DNA from: Monosporascus cannonballus
Lineage: Eukaryota > Ascomycota > Sordariomycetes > Xylariales
Direction of reading: 5' to 3'
DNA: 64,000 bases
Assembly (NCBI GenBank): GCA_004154925.1
Contig: QJNS01000743.1
Coordinates: forward strand, 248,378 to 312,377
Positions 48,029 through 58,199 of this stretch are shown one piece after another (position 1 is the first letter of the stretch; every line of letters begins with the position of its first letter). A model generated the notes under the pieces. That model was not told where the DNA came from. It searched no databases and was given only the letters and a program-made list of their open reading frames with translations. Position numbers and translations under genes: made by a program.

Positions 48029-50545
48029 GATACGTCCGTTGTTATTAGTAAAAGTTTTTAGTAGGTACTAGGCGTTAATAAAGATTTTTGGCGGGTTTCC
48101 AAGTATTTTCGGAATCCGGGTATTTTTTCCACTTAATTAGGTACTGGGTAAGTCCGTTTTGTTTTCGTATATCGAAAATCTTCTTTATTTCGTATATTTA
48201 CTTATTTATTATGTTTATATTATTTTATACCGTATATATCTTATTTACATTTTTTATTAATTCGAAGAAAAAAACTTAAAAAATTAAATAAATTTTAATT
48301 ATTAATAAAACATTTAATTAGGAAGTATTCTTTTATTTTTTTTTATTAAATTTATGTAATTCGATATATTTAAAATTTAAATTTTTACTAGGTCTTTTCT
48401 AAAATGTTTTTTTATAATATAAAATATTATTATTTTTTAAAGGAAATAAATCTTTAAAAAAATATTTTTAAAATTTTTTAAATATAATATTTATTTATTT
48501 AATTCCGTTTAAATTTCGGTTTTATTTTTATTTTTAAGTATATTAATTATAATTATTTTAATATAAGTATTATTTTAATATTAATTAAATTATTATCGCA
48601 AATTGATTTGTAAATTTTTAAAATAAAACCAAAATTTACGTTTATTAATTTATTTTAAAATATAACTCGTTTATTTTATTTACTTTTTTATTTATTATTT
48701 AAATATGTTAAATAATTTATAAATAAAATTAATTTATATTATAAAAACTTACCAAAATATAAACACAAATATTAATCCTTTCTCCGAAATACATTTTATA
48801 AGTAATTCGTATATATTAAAAATATATTTAACAAAATATAAATTATTCGTTCGGTGTTTATGTTTTTATAATATAGTTAAAAATAAGAAAATTATATAAA
48901 TCGATCGACAGTGACAAAAATGCTATCGTAATATATTTTTATAATTAGAATTTTTAATAAAGGAAATTTAATAATAAAATCGAATATAATTAAATATTAT
49001 AATTGTTTTGCGATTAATAATAGTTATAATTTTCTGTATAGTTTATATCGTCGAGTTTTCGTTTTGGCGTAAATATTATATTGCCGTATGATTTTGTGTA
49101 CCGTTAATTTTATCTTAAGAAAGAAATATGTGCATTAAAGCCGTTTTAGGGTTTTATAAATCTTTGGATATTCGTATAATTGATATTCGTATATGTTTTG
49201 TATTAGATATTTTTGGTATTCCTTTAGAATTTGTATTTTGTTCATTTTTTAGTTTTCTGGAAGACCATCTTTTTATTACTAGATCTTTTAGTACATATTA
49301 AAAGGTATTACCCGAATTATCGTAATTTGTTGCAGACGTAAATATCTTCTTATAATGGTATTGAAAATTATATAATTAATTTTAACGAATTTCTTTCGAA
49401 ATTTGATTATTTACTTAAGGTATTTGCTTTGTTATTTTTTAGCCCTTTTTATAAATAATAACGAAATCGAAGTTTGCCAATTTTTCCGCGTAATAAAGTT
49501 ATCGTTTTATAAGTTTCCTAATCATAGTAAATCGGGTAAGATTTTAATAATCCGTATAAATCTTAATCTGGTATAAGTTTCCTTTTAAAAAATACCTAAA
49601 TTTTCGGAATACCATAAGAATAGCTATAAATTCCTTATTTAGAATGCCGTAATTAAGTTTAGTTATTTTTAATTTATATAAAAAAATTAAAAAGTATAAT
49701 TTGCGTTAATTATTTCGTTATTCGATTATTACCTTTAACGCGTAATACGAAATATCGGTTTTTAATTTAACGGAACGGTTTAAATGGTATATAATTAATA
49801 TTAATTTGTTAATAATCGTATTTTTAATATCTTAAAATTCTTTTTCCGTTTCGGACGTTTATTTGAATTTTTTTTCTTTATATAGTTTATTAGGGGTATA
49901 GTTATTTTACTAAAGTTTCGAATAAATTTCCTGTAGTAGTTGGCCAATTTAAGGAATGTTTATATTTCCTTGACCGTGTTAGCGTTTGTTATTTTGTGAC
50001 TATAGCGATTTTCTTAAGGTTTATCCTAATATATCCTGGGGTAATAATATGTCCCAAATATTCCATTTTTTATACGTGAAACTAATTTTTTTCTGCATTA
50101 ATAAGTAATTTTGCATTTTGTAAAATTTAAAAAACTTCATAAACGTATTTTATGTGTACTTTTTCTATTTTTAAAAGGATAAAAATATCGTTAAAATAAT
50201 ATACGACAAAAATATTAAGCTATTTTTATAATATATGATTAATTATCCGTTAAAAGGTTATTGGTACGTTCATAAGTTTTATTGGTATAACCAAATATTT
50301 AAATAATCCGTATTTCGTTTTAAAGGTTATTTTTTATTCGGATTTTTTTAAATTTTAATAAGGTTATATTTATTTTAAGATCGAATATTATAAATTATTT
50401 GGCTTCGTAAAGTCGGTTTTTATTTCTATGATTAAGGGTAATAATATGTGATTTTTAATAGTGATATCGTTGAATTATTGATAATTAATTACAAATCGTA
50501 ATTTTTTATTTTTTTTCGGTACGAAAAACATTAGGTGGTTATATT
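48020..50545 (-). pseudogene. E/G pol, 3' part with chromodomain
   Basis: This is the minus-strand continuation of E/G pol after the F insertion: reverse transcriptase, RNase H, integrase and chromodomain. The reverse-transcriptase box near 50180-50195 reads VVYYFNDIF, so YLDD has become YFND. RNase H starts near 49760 (TDI, YYAL). The chromodomain at about 48086-48192 is the clearest in the window: EIKKIFDIRKQNGLTQYLIK, then WKKYPDSENTWKPAKN, with the full NTW block preserved. Such domains tether integrase to heterochromatin. Pol ends near 48020, tail to tail with the antisense ORF. Confidence 0.8.
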
Positions 50546-50559
50546 AATAAGATTTACTA

Positions 50560-52955
50560 ACGTATTAGCAACTTTCTAACGGATAGTAAATTATATATTA
50601 CGAAAATATTTCGATATTTTCGATATATATTATCTCGATATCACTTGTATTTTTTTCAAAAACGGAAAAAACATACATAAGATACGTTTATAACGTTTTT
50701 TAAGTTTTACAAAACGTGAAATTATTTGTTAATATAAAAAAAATTAGTTTTATAAATAAGAAATGGAATATCTGGAACATATTATTACCTTAGGACATAT
50801 TAAAATGGACCTTAAGAAAATCGCTATAATTACAGAATAATAAACGCTAATTACGGCTAAAAAGATATAGGTATTTTTTGGATTCGCCAATTATTATAAG
50901 AAATTTATTTGAAACTTTAACAAAATAGTTATACCCCTAACGAATTTTTTAAAGAAAAAAAGAATTTAAATAAACGTTAAATACGGAAAAAATATTTTAG
51001 AATATTAAAGATACAGTTATTAACAAATTAATTTTAATTATATATGATTTAAACCGTTCCGTTAAGTTAAAACAGATATTTCGAATTATACATTAAACGT
51101 AATAATCGGATAATAGGATAATTAAGATAAATTATACCTTATTGCATTTTTTTCGTATAAGTTAAAATAACCGAATTTAATTACGGCATTTTAAATAAAA
51201 AATTTATGGCCATTATTATAATATTTCGAAAACTTAAGTTTTTCCTAAAAGGAAATTTGTACCAAATTAAGGTTTATACGGATTATCAAAATTTTACCCG
51301 ATTTATTACGATTAAAAAACTTATAAAACGATAATTAAAATATGCCAAAAAATTGGCGAACTTCGATTTTGTTATTATCCATAAAAAGGCTTAAAAAATG
51401 GCAAAGCGAACGCCTTAAGCAAACGACCAAACCTCGAAAAAAAATTAATTAAAATTAGCTATATAATTTTCTATACCACTATAAAAAGATATTTACGCCT
51501 ACGACAGATTACGGCAATTCGGGCGGCACCTTTTAATATGTACCGGAAAATTTAGTAATATAATAATAATTTCTCAAAAAACCAAAAAACGGAAAAGATA
51601 AAAATTCTAAAAAAATATTAAAAGGATTTAATACAAAACATGTATAAACATTAATTATACGGATATCCAGAAATCTATAAAACCGTAAAACGGCTTTAAC
51701 GTATATATGTTTTTTCTTATAATAAAATTAATATAACAGAAAATTATATAATAATATAATATTTGCGCCAAAACGAAAACGCAATAATATAAATTATACG
51801 AGAAACTATAGCTATTATTAATCGTAAAACATTTATAATATTTAATTATATTTGATTTTATTATTAAACTTTTTATATTAAAAATTTTAGTTACGAAACT
51901 ATATTACGATAATATTTTCTTAATCGTTAATCGATTTACGAATCTTTTTTTATTTTTTATTATATTATAAGAATATAAACGCCGAATAAATAAGATATCT
52001 TTTTTAAAATATATTTTCAACATATACGGATTATTAATAAAAATTATGTTAAATAAAGGATCGATATTTGTATTTAAGGTTTAATAAGGCCTTATAATAT
52101 AAATCGGCTTAAATTATAAATTATTTAACATATTTAAACATTAGATAAATAAATAAATAAAACATATAAATTCAATTTCAAAAATTTCTTTATCATATTA
52201 TGTTACTTGCAAATATAATAATTAGTTTAAAAAATTATTGATTACATAATTAGCCTATAAAACCAGTTATTACGAAAATATTAAAGCAACATATAAAAGC
52301 GTAAATTTTGGATTTATTCCAAATATTTCCCAAAAAATATACGATAATAATCTAATTAATATTAAAATAATATTTAAGTTAAAATAATTCCGATAATTGC
52401 ATTAAAAATAAAAACAAAATAAAATTTCACATAAAATCAAATAAATAAATATTATAATTTAAAAAAATTTATAAACAATCAACTTTGAAAAAAAGATTTT
52501 CCTTATTACTAAAAATATTTCAATAAACCGATTTAATAAAAATTTTGGTTTTAAATATATAGATTTATATAAATTTATCTTAAAATTTTAAAAAAATAAT
52601 TATTAATTAAAACTGTTATTAAAAATTAAATTTTATTTATTTTTTTACGTTTTTTATATGAATTAATAATAAATATAATTAAAGTACATACGGTATAAAA
52701 CAATACGGAAATAAAAAAATAAATAAGTATATAAAATGGAAAAAATTTTCGATATGCGAAAACAAAACGGATTTACCTAATATCTAATTAAATAAAAAAA
52801 GCATCCAGATTCACCTAATATCTAATTAAATAAAAAAAGCATCCAGATTCCGAAAATACCTGGGAACCTGCTAAGAACTTTATTGGCGCCTAACGTTTAT
52901 TAAAGAATTTTTATTAATAACGACGGGTATATCCCAGTTAACGGCCAACCAATTA
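50560..52955 (+). pseudogene. F pol fragment: RT, RNase H, integrase, chromodomain
   Basis: In order: the reverse-transcriptase box region near 50610-50660 (DIYYLDI, partly deleted); RNase H KTDISNYTLNVIIG near 51067-51108; a KMAKRTP segment near 51396, matching the conserved end of RNase H; and the integrase zinc-binding domain at about 51630-51680. There DLIQNMYKH is followed by LYGYPE, with His residues turned to Tyr by CAT/CAC-to-TAT changes. The chromodomain near 52735-52870 carries a 38-base tandem duplication that shifts its frame. Pol ends QRRVYPS before a TAA. All parts are inactive. Confidence 0.75.
52771..52846. repeat. 38-bp tandem duplication in F chromodomain
   Basis: Units 52771-52808 and 52809-52846 differ at a single base (ATTT versus ATTC at the start). 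Both continue ACCTAATATCTAATTAAA and end GCATCCAG. As 38 is not a multiple of three, it breaks the frame. Near-identity means it arose after most RIP damage, or escaped it. Confidence 0.95.
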
Positions 52956-53355
52956 ATAACCGGAATATCGGGCCAATCGGCCGCGGCCTGCGTTAATATA
53001 ATAGCCGTAACGGCGGCCTTCAATTATTCCTGTTTTTTTTTTCGAAACGTTCGAATACCTTTATGGCTTCCGCATTTTTAATATTTCGATAAAATATTTC
53101 GATATTACGATAACGAAGTAATCGCCTTTATTTTTATAAACGATCTAACTTATTAATAGCTGTTTGTAACATTTTGCGAACTTATTTCTTTTTACGTTTT
53201 AAATATATTTTTATTTAAAAATATTTGATATTTAATTTTTAAAAAATAGAAAATATTACAAAAACTGCTATAATAAATATAACGCGCATATTTTAAAGAA
53301 CCCTAAATAACCTTATATTTTGCACTCTTTTTTTATAGCGAAAATAAAAAGGTAT
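52930..53355 (-). pseudogene. Antisense ORF downstream of F pol (copy 3)
   Basis: The third copy is on the minus strand, convergent with F pol. The start codon is mutated to ATA (IPFYFRYKK near 53355). A frameshift and deletion lie after about 60 bases. The segment NAEAIKVFERFEKK, corresponding to EAIKKFKRFEKE of copy 1, is clear near 53040-53085. One extra A in the following run shifts the LEAAV segment out of frame. The stop is not at the same place as in copies 1 and 2. Confidence 0.6.
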
Positions 53356-53479
53356 TTTTAAATCAAAACGTTTCATACGTTCTGAAAAAATAAAAACGTT
53401 AATACGTTTACAAAAACGAGATCTTTTTACGTAATTTGACACAACGAAAGTAAAAAAGGAAAGGTTATGTACCAGGAAT

Positions 53480-53534
53480 AACAAACGAATAATTTGATCT
53501 TTAGGGACAAAAATCCTGGAAAAAGAAAGATCGT
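53480..53534 (+). promoter_or_regulatory. F polypurine tract and conserved upstream block
   Basis: TAATTTGATCTTTAGGGACA is followed by GGAAAAAGAAAGATCG immediately before the LTR start, matching A, E/G and D. Confidence 0.7.
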
Positions 53535-53962
53535 ATTATAACCTAACGGTCTTGGCTTCCTTACAGACGGTCGGGCCTACGAAAAAGATAAACCCCAACC
53601 ACCGCCAAGAAATCACGTAACCGGCTTAAAGGTCTTAAGGCGCCAAGTACCTTGAGCTCCTTAAACCGGCAAAAAAAGCTTAAAGGGCTTAACGGGTTTA
53701 AAGGTTTAAATCGCTTAAATACCTTAAACCAAAACGAAAATATATACGCTTATTATTTCCATAATTTAAATAATTTTAACTTATAATACTTATTAATATT
53801 AATTATTTGCAATGTAATAATTAATAATCTGAAATATTTTTGGTATTACGAGCCGTAATACGATTACTGTATTTATTGCTTAGATTCCCACGATATTCCT
53901 GCCAACACAAACCCGTACGACTAAGGTTTAATAATTGGTTAAACCCCCGAGCCGTTATATGC
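53535..53962 (+). repeat. F 3' LTR
   Basis: It starts TATTATAACCTAACGGTCTT, contains the CTTAAG-rich tract (about 53620-53720) and ends AACCCCCGAGCCGTTATA. Sequence from about 53963 (GTAGCATATTGG) belongs to E/G pol and matches the complementary-strand copy B near 24545. Confidence 0.85.
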
Positions 53963-53964
53963 AG

Positions 53965-56550
53965 TAGCATATTGGTTAGACTTTTTTTTAACTTTTGAGG
54001 CTGTTATTTTAAGTCGTTATTTAATTGCTTTAGTTTCGCTTTAATGGTAGTAACGATACGTCGCATTTTTTTATACTTATTTTCTTTTTTGTATTTTATC
54101 CTTTTGGGTGGTGAGGTTTTTGTCGTATCCTTATGCCTATATTCGTCGTTATTTTCGATTGATAATTAAGATTTTAATTTTTTTATCCGCTGATAAGATA
54201 TAAGGTTAACTTTATTTAGCCAATTCCTCCATTAATTAAGACTTTGTATTGGTATATTTATCGCCTTCTTAAAATCATATCGTAATTACCGAATAAAACG
54301 ATATCGAAATTAACTGTTTGGTATCGTGCTTAGATAAAAATCTCGAAGTAATTAATTTCGCATATAATTTTTCCGTTATCGTAAACGAATTCCTGACTTT
54401 CGGCATTCGTTATTATATAAAGTTTTAACTTGTATTTCCATAATAACTTAAACTTATTAACCATATTTGGTATAATATAATTCTCGCCTAAAATTCCGTA
54501 ATCTATTATTACGATATATTAATACGTTTCGATTCGTATATTCATAATAATAAGGTTATTAACGGCTTTTATCGTCGTGTTTAAAGCCTTTTTTAGGAAT
54601 TCTCTTTAATTTTTCTGGGTTTCGTTATTTTACAGCTTTTTTATTAGTAACCTTTTTTTTAATTCCTTTTCGAATTTATCGAATTTTATCTGTGTTTTTG
54701 CGTTCAACGTGTTAAGCTGCTATATTTATTGGTATTGCCGGCGTATTATGCCTTTAAATAATATTAATTGTTTTTGGGTTTGTTATAGTTTTTTGCTTAT
54801 TAAATAATTTTTTTATGTTTACGATTATATTCTATTATATGTCGTCTTAATTGTTATTTTAATGTTCGCCTATAAATTAACGTATTTTTAATGGCCTTTT
54901 TTTGGTAGAGATTTATAATAAATATTACCTGAAAATAAAATTTTATCAAAATTTTCTAATAATGTTTTTTTATTATCTACTGGATTTATTCCTTTTTTGT
55001 TTAATAATTATATTATTAAAATGATAAAAGGGGTTTTCTTATAGGTATTACTTTTTTTCGGGTTAGTTTTTTATTTCGGCCAATTATTAAATATTTTTAA
55101 GCTTATAAATCGAAAATATCGATATTATTATTCATCGTTTTTATTATTTCCGGTACGGTTTGGAAAATCGAATCTTTCATAATATATGCGAATAATTCGT
55201 TTATGAATATATTATTTCTATTTTTCGTAATCGGGATATTTGCGTTGTTGATAATATATGGTATGCATTTTGCCGTACCGATAAAGGGTTCCGGGACAGA
55301 TTTTTTGTCCAATTCTGGTATTTGCGTAATTATTTTTGTAATATTTTTTATTATATTTATAACGTTTATTAAGCTAACTTTCTGGCTTTTCGTATTCCTT
55401 ATTGGATTTTTCGTTATGGGGGGGCTGGTACGTACTTAGGCCAAATTATGTTAATAACTTTGCTTCCGTTTTTCTGATTTTTTCTGGATTATCTTTCGGG
55501 TACAGGTTTCCAGTTGTTTTAACGGAGTTTCTTAGATATTTTGCATTACGCTGCCTTATGTCCCGTTTTGTTGCAGTTAAAACATTTAGTCTAGCTCCAA
55601 TCCTTTTTATAAGTAGCTTCTAGTTCTATGGGTCTTAGTTATATGCCGTAAGAAATGTTGTTATGCCGAAAAGCATTAGTATTAGCCGTATGTCGGGGTT
55701 TGTTATCGTTTTTTCTTTTAATACCTTTAATACGCCATATGTATTATTAATTGCTAACCTTAATTATTATAATAATATAATCCGATAAATATTTAGGCCG
55801 ATTAAGTTTTTAAAAATTTTTAATTTTTTTAAAATCGTCGAAAAACTTAATTACTAATATTTTTTTTATTTAATTGAAGGATTAATTAAATTAATATATT
55901 ACCGTAATCAAGTATTAATCTTTTTAACGTAGTAATTAGATTTATATTTCGGTTTTTATTTTGTTATATATTATTTTGAAAATTTTGGTTAGTATTTGTT
56001 TAAATTATTAATAATTATTATAAATTTGCATAATTTCCGACTTACGATTTCCTATTAATAAAATAATATATTTTTTATAACCAACTTAAATTAAAAAATT
56101 GTATTTCCGGTAAATTATTTAATTATAAAGTTTATTTTTATAATACAAATAATAAATGGAACAAGAAAATATCTGAAATATAATTAGTATTAAATTAAAA
56201 ATGATTATAATTTATTTAAGATATTATCGAAAAAATTTGGTTTAAAAGGTTTAAGGAATTTTTTAAAAATTTTAGTGACGTTTAATTAAATAACCTGGTT
56301 TATTTGAAAAGGTTTTCCGGTTTCGGGAGCTTTTTTTTTCTTAAGTTTTTTATAGGCGGCTTAAAAAGATATCGTAAGGTTATTATTATTTTTTAAGCTA
56401 AATAAAACATTTATTTATAGTATCTAGGCGTCGAAGAACTTTTTCGCGAAAAAGGCGAAGTTTTTCTCCCCGGATTTTATTCCAGTATCCGAGTTATTAA
56501 GGACCTGGTAAATAGGTTATTCGGGTTGCTTACTGGTAAATATAGTATTG
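53965..56550 (-). pseudogene. E/G gag-pol, 5' part
   Basis: This is the minus-strand gag, protease region and start of reverse transcriptase of E/G. The gag start near 56545 is ATA in place of ATG (ATATTTACCAGTAAGCAACC). The zinc knuckle at 55543-55584 is nearly intact: CFNCNKTGHKAA, one stop, then Cys, so all four metal ligands of CX2CX4HX4C survive. A conserved stretch at 55103-55312 stays open on this strand (PEPFIGTAKCIPYIINNANI, then FQTVPEIIKTMNNNIDIFDL). The copy breaks at 53965 where F begins. Confidence 0.8.
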
Positions 56551-56598
56551 GCAATATTATTCAAAATCTGATAATATTACCAAATAAAAACTTATAAC

Positions 56599-56994
56599 GT
56601 ATAACGCTTAAAAATTTAATTAATTATTAAACCTTAATTATACGGATTTATATTAATAAGAATATCGTAAAAAACTAAATAATAAATATTATAATATCTT
56701 AGGTTTTATAATATCAAAAATATTTTAAATAATAAATTATTATTATATTATAAAAGTTTTTAAATTATATACAAAATAAGTATATATATTTTCGGTTTGA
56801 TTTAAAATATTTAAACGGTTTAAACCCTTAAGCCTGTTAAGCTCTTTAAGCTTTTTTGCCGGCTTATGGGGCTTAAGGTGCTTGGTACCTTAAAACCTTT
56901 AAGCTGGTTACATAACATCTTGGCGGTGGTCGGGGTTTGTCTGCTTCGTGGACCCGACCATTCGCAAGGAAGCTAAGACCGTTAGGTCATAACA
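56599..56994 (-). repeat. E/G 5' LTR
   Basis: On the minus strand it starts TGTTATGACCTAACGGTCTT, with the TG terminus unmutated, and ends near AAGCGTTAT. It is followed by the same post-LTR sequence (ACGTTATAAG) as B. It contains the CTTAAG-rich tract at 56820-56915. Confidence 0.85.
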
Positions 56995-57237
56995 ATTATG
57001 AATAGATTGAGATTTGCTTTAATAATAATAAAAATATAAAAGGTATTCAGATTTTCAATCGGTAAGAAAGAAAAAGAGCCACGCTCAAAATAAATTAACG
57101 TAATTTTAATTTTCTATAATATTTAAAATGGTATTCAACTTAAAAATAATATAAATAAGATCATTATATTTATAGAAAATATATACGTCATCTTATAAAT
57201 TCTTTGATTTATTTTAATGAAATTTATTAAATAAATT
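56995..57237 (-). repeat. Dispersed repeat R1, copy b, right piece
   Basis: Complement of 56995-57035 contains ATTAAAGCAAATC followed by a segment matching 3946-3975 of copy a. It is the other side of the E/G insertion site. The rest, up to element D, is AT-rich with only weak similarity to sequence before 3940. Confidence 0.65.
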
Positions 57238-57606
57238 TTAAAACGGTTAACCAGTTTCACCAATTATTAAATGTCAGTCGTACCGATTTATATAAATAAA
57301 AATATCGTAGGATTTTAAATAATAAATATAATAATTAATTACTTTTTGTAATATTAAAAACATTTTAAATAACGAAATTATAGTGTAAAGTATTATTATG
57401 TAAATTGTAAATTAAATGAATAAATATTTTACCTAAGGTTAATAATTTTTTATTAGATTTTAAAATATTATAAATTAAACTTTATTTAATGCGATTCGTT
57501 TTATATAGATTTATTCAGATTTTGCTGTCAAAAGAAATCCAAATCGCATAATCCTTTTATGTAGGTCCGACTGTTTTTGCGACCAGTTTTGGCCTAGGTC
57601 GTAATA
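57238..57606 (-). repeat. D 3' LTR
   Basis: On the minus strand it starts TATTACGACCTAGGCCAAAA and continues ATTATGCGATTTGGATTTC; it ends near TTAACCGTTTTA. The stretch 57495-57550 aligns with 63453-63510. The 57270-57300 segment aligns with the last part of the other LTRs. Confidence 0.75.
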
Positions 57607-57660
57607 CGATCTCCCTTTTTCTAGGATTTTTGCCCTTAAAAATTTGCTTTTAATAAGTTT
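57607..57660 (-). promoter_or_regulatory. D polypurine tract
   Basis: Complement reads AGAAAAAGGGAGATCG directly before the LTR, preceded by a TTTTTAAGGGCAAAAATCCT segment like that of F. It is the least mutated form of the tract in the window. Confidence 0.75.
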
Positions 57661-57775
57661 TATTTTACTATAGCAGGTTATATAGTTAACTGCAAACCTT
57701 ATAATCGTCTTAATTATTTGTTTAAAAAATGTTTAGTGTTTTATATAATTAAATCTAGTTTTAAAGTAATACCGT

Positions 57776-58195
57776 ATGCGCCGTATTTCGAAAATATTAC
57801 TAAATATTACATTATCAAAAATTTTGTTTATAACAAATATATTAAAAACCGTTACCGTTACGATTGTTCTGGCCTTCCAATCGACTTTTTACGTTAAATT
57901 AAGGAAGAAAAATCCTTTAAATCGGAAAAAAGCCGCTACGGAAAAACTTTTTTTAAAGCTTTAGTAAAAAATTAAAGAAAAAATTTAATACGCAAATAGC
58001 ATAATATTAACGAAATTATCGGTCGTTTTTTTTCGTTTACGTTATTAAAAGAAATTTCTTTACAAAAAAGGCGTGAAAGGTATTAGCGGTACGTTTTAAT
58101 TAATAGATGACTTAAAAAATAAAAACACATAAAAGCCGAGGCTGCTATAATTACGCTTTTTATTAATTGTTTCGTTTAATTTATTCTGGAAACCC
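57776..58195 (+). pseudogene. Antisense ORF region of D (copy 4), diverged
   Basis: The plus-strand region lies between the D chromodomain and polypurine tract, in the position of the antisense ORF. Open stretch 57776-57964 (MRRISKILLNITL at its start, RKKAATEKLFLKL at its end) is followed by shifted frames. The best similarity to copy 1 is at the C-terminal side, near 58120-58165: KAEAAIITLFINC against LEAAVAAATLIQAAF, after an EISLQKRREKY segment. Homology is suggested by position more than by sequence. Confidence 0.4.
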
Positions 58196-58199
58196 TTAA

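Larger units (their letters stand above)
50546..53962 (+). mobile_element. F: 5'-truncated gypsy copy inside E/G
   Basis: A plus-strand gypsy fragment begins within reverse transcriptase, directly abutting the reverse-transcriptase region of E/G in opposite orientation at about 50545. It runs through RNase H, integrase, chromodomain, antisense ORF and polypurine tract to its 3' LTR (53535-53962). It has no 5' LTR, gag or protease. With the left part of E/G it forms a large inverted repeat of two 3' halves (47020-50545 against 50546-53962). Confidence 0.8.
47020..56994 (-). mobile_element. E/G: Ty3/gypsy chromovirus inserted in R1
   Basis: This is a minus-strand LTR retrotransposon with 5' LTR 56599-56994 and 3' LTR 47020-47432. 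It is interrupted by the inverted fragment F (50546-53962). Without F it is about 6.56 kb. The flanks show a perfect 5-base duplication ATTAT, and the sequences outside (46830-47019 and 56995-57035) join into a continuous copy of R1 as seen at 3940-4115. That demonstrates that both halves belong to one insertion. About 200 bases of reverse transcriptase sequence appear to be missing at the F junction. Confidence 0.85.
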
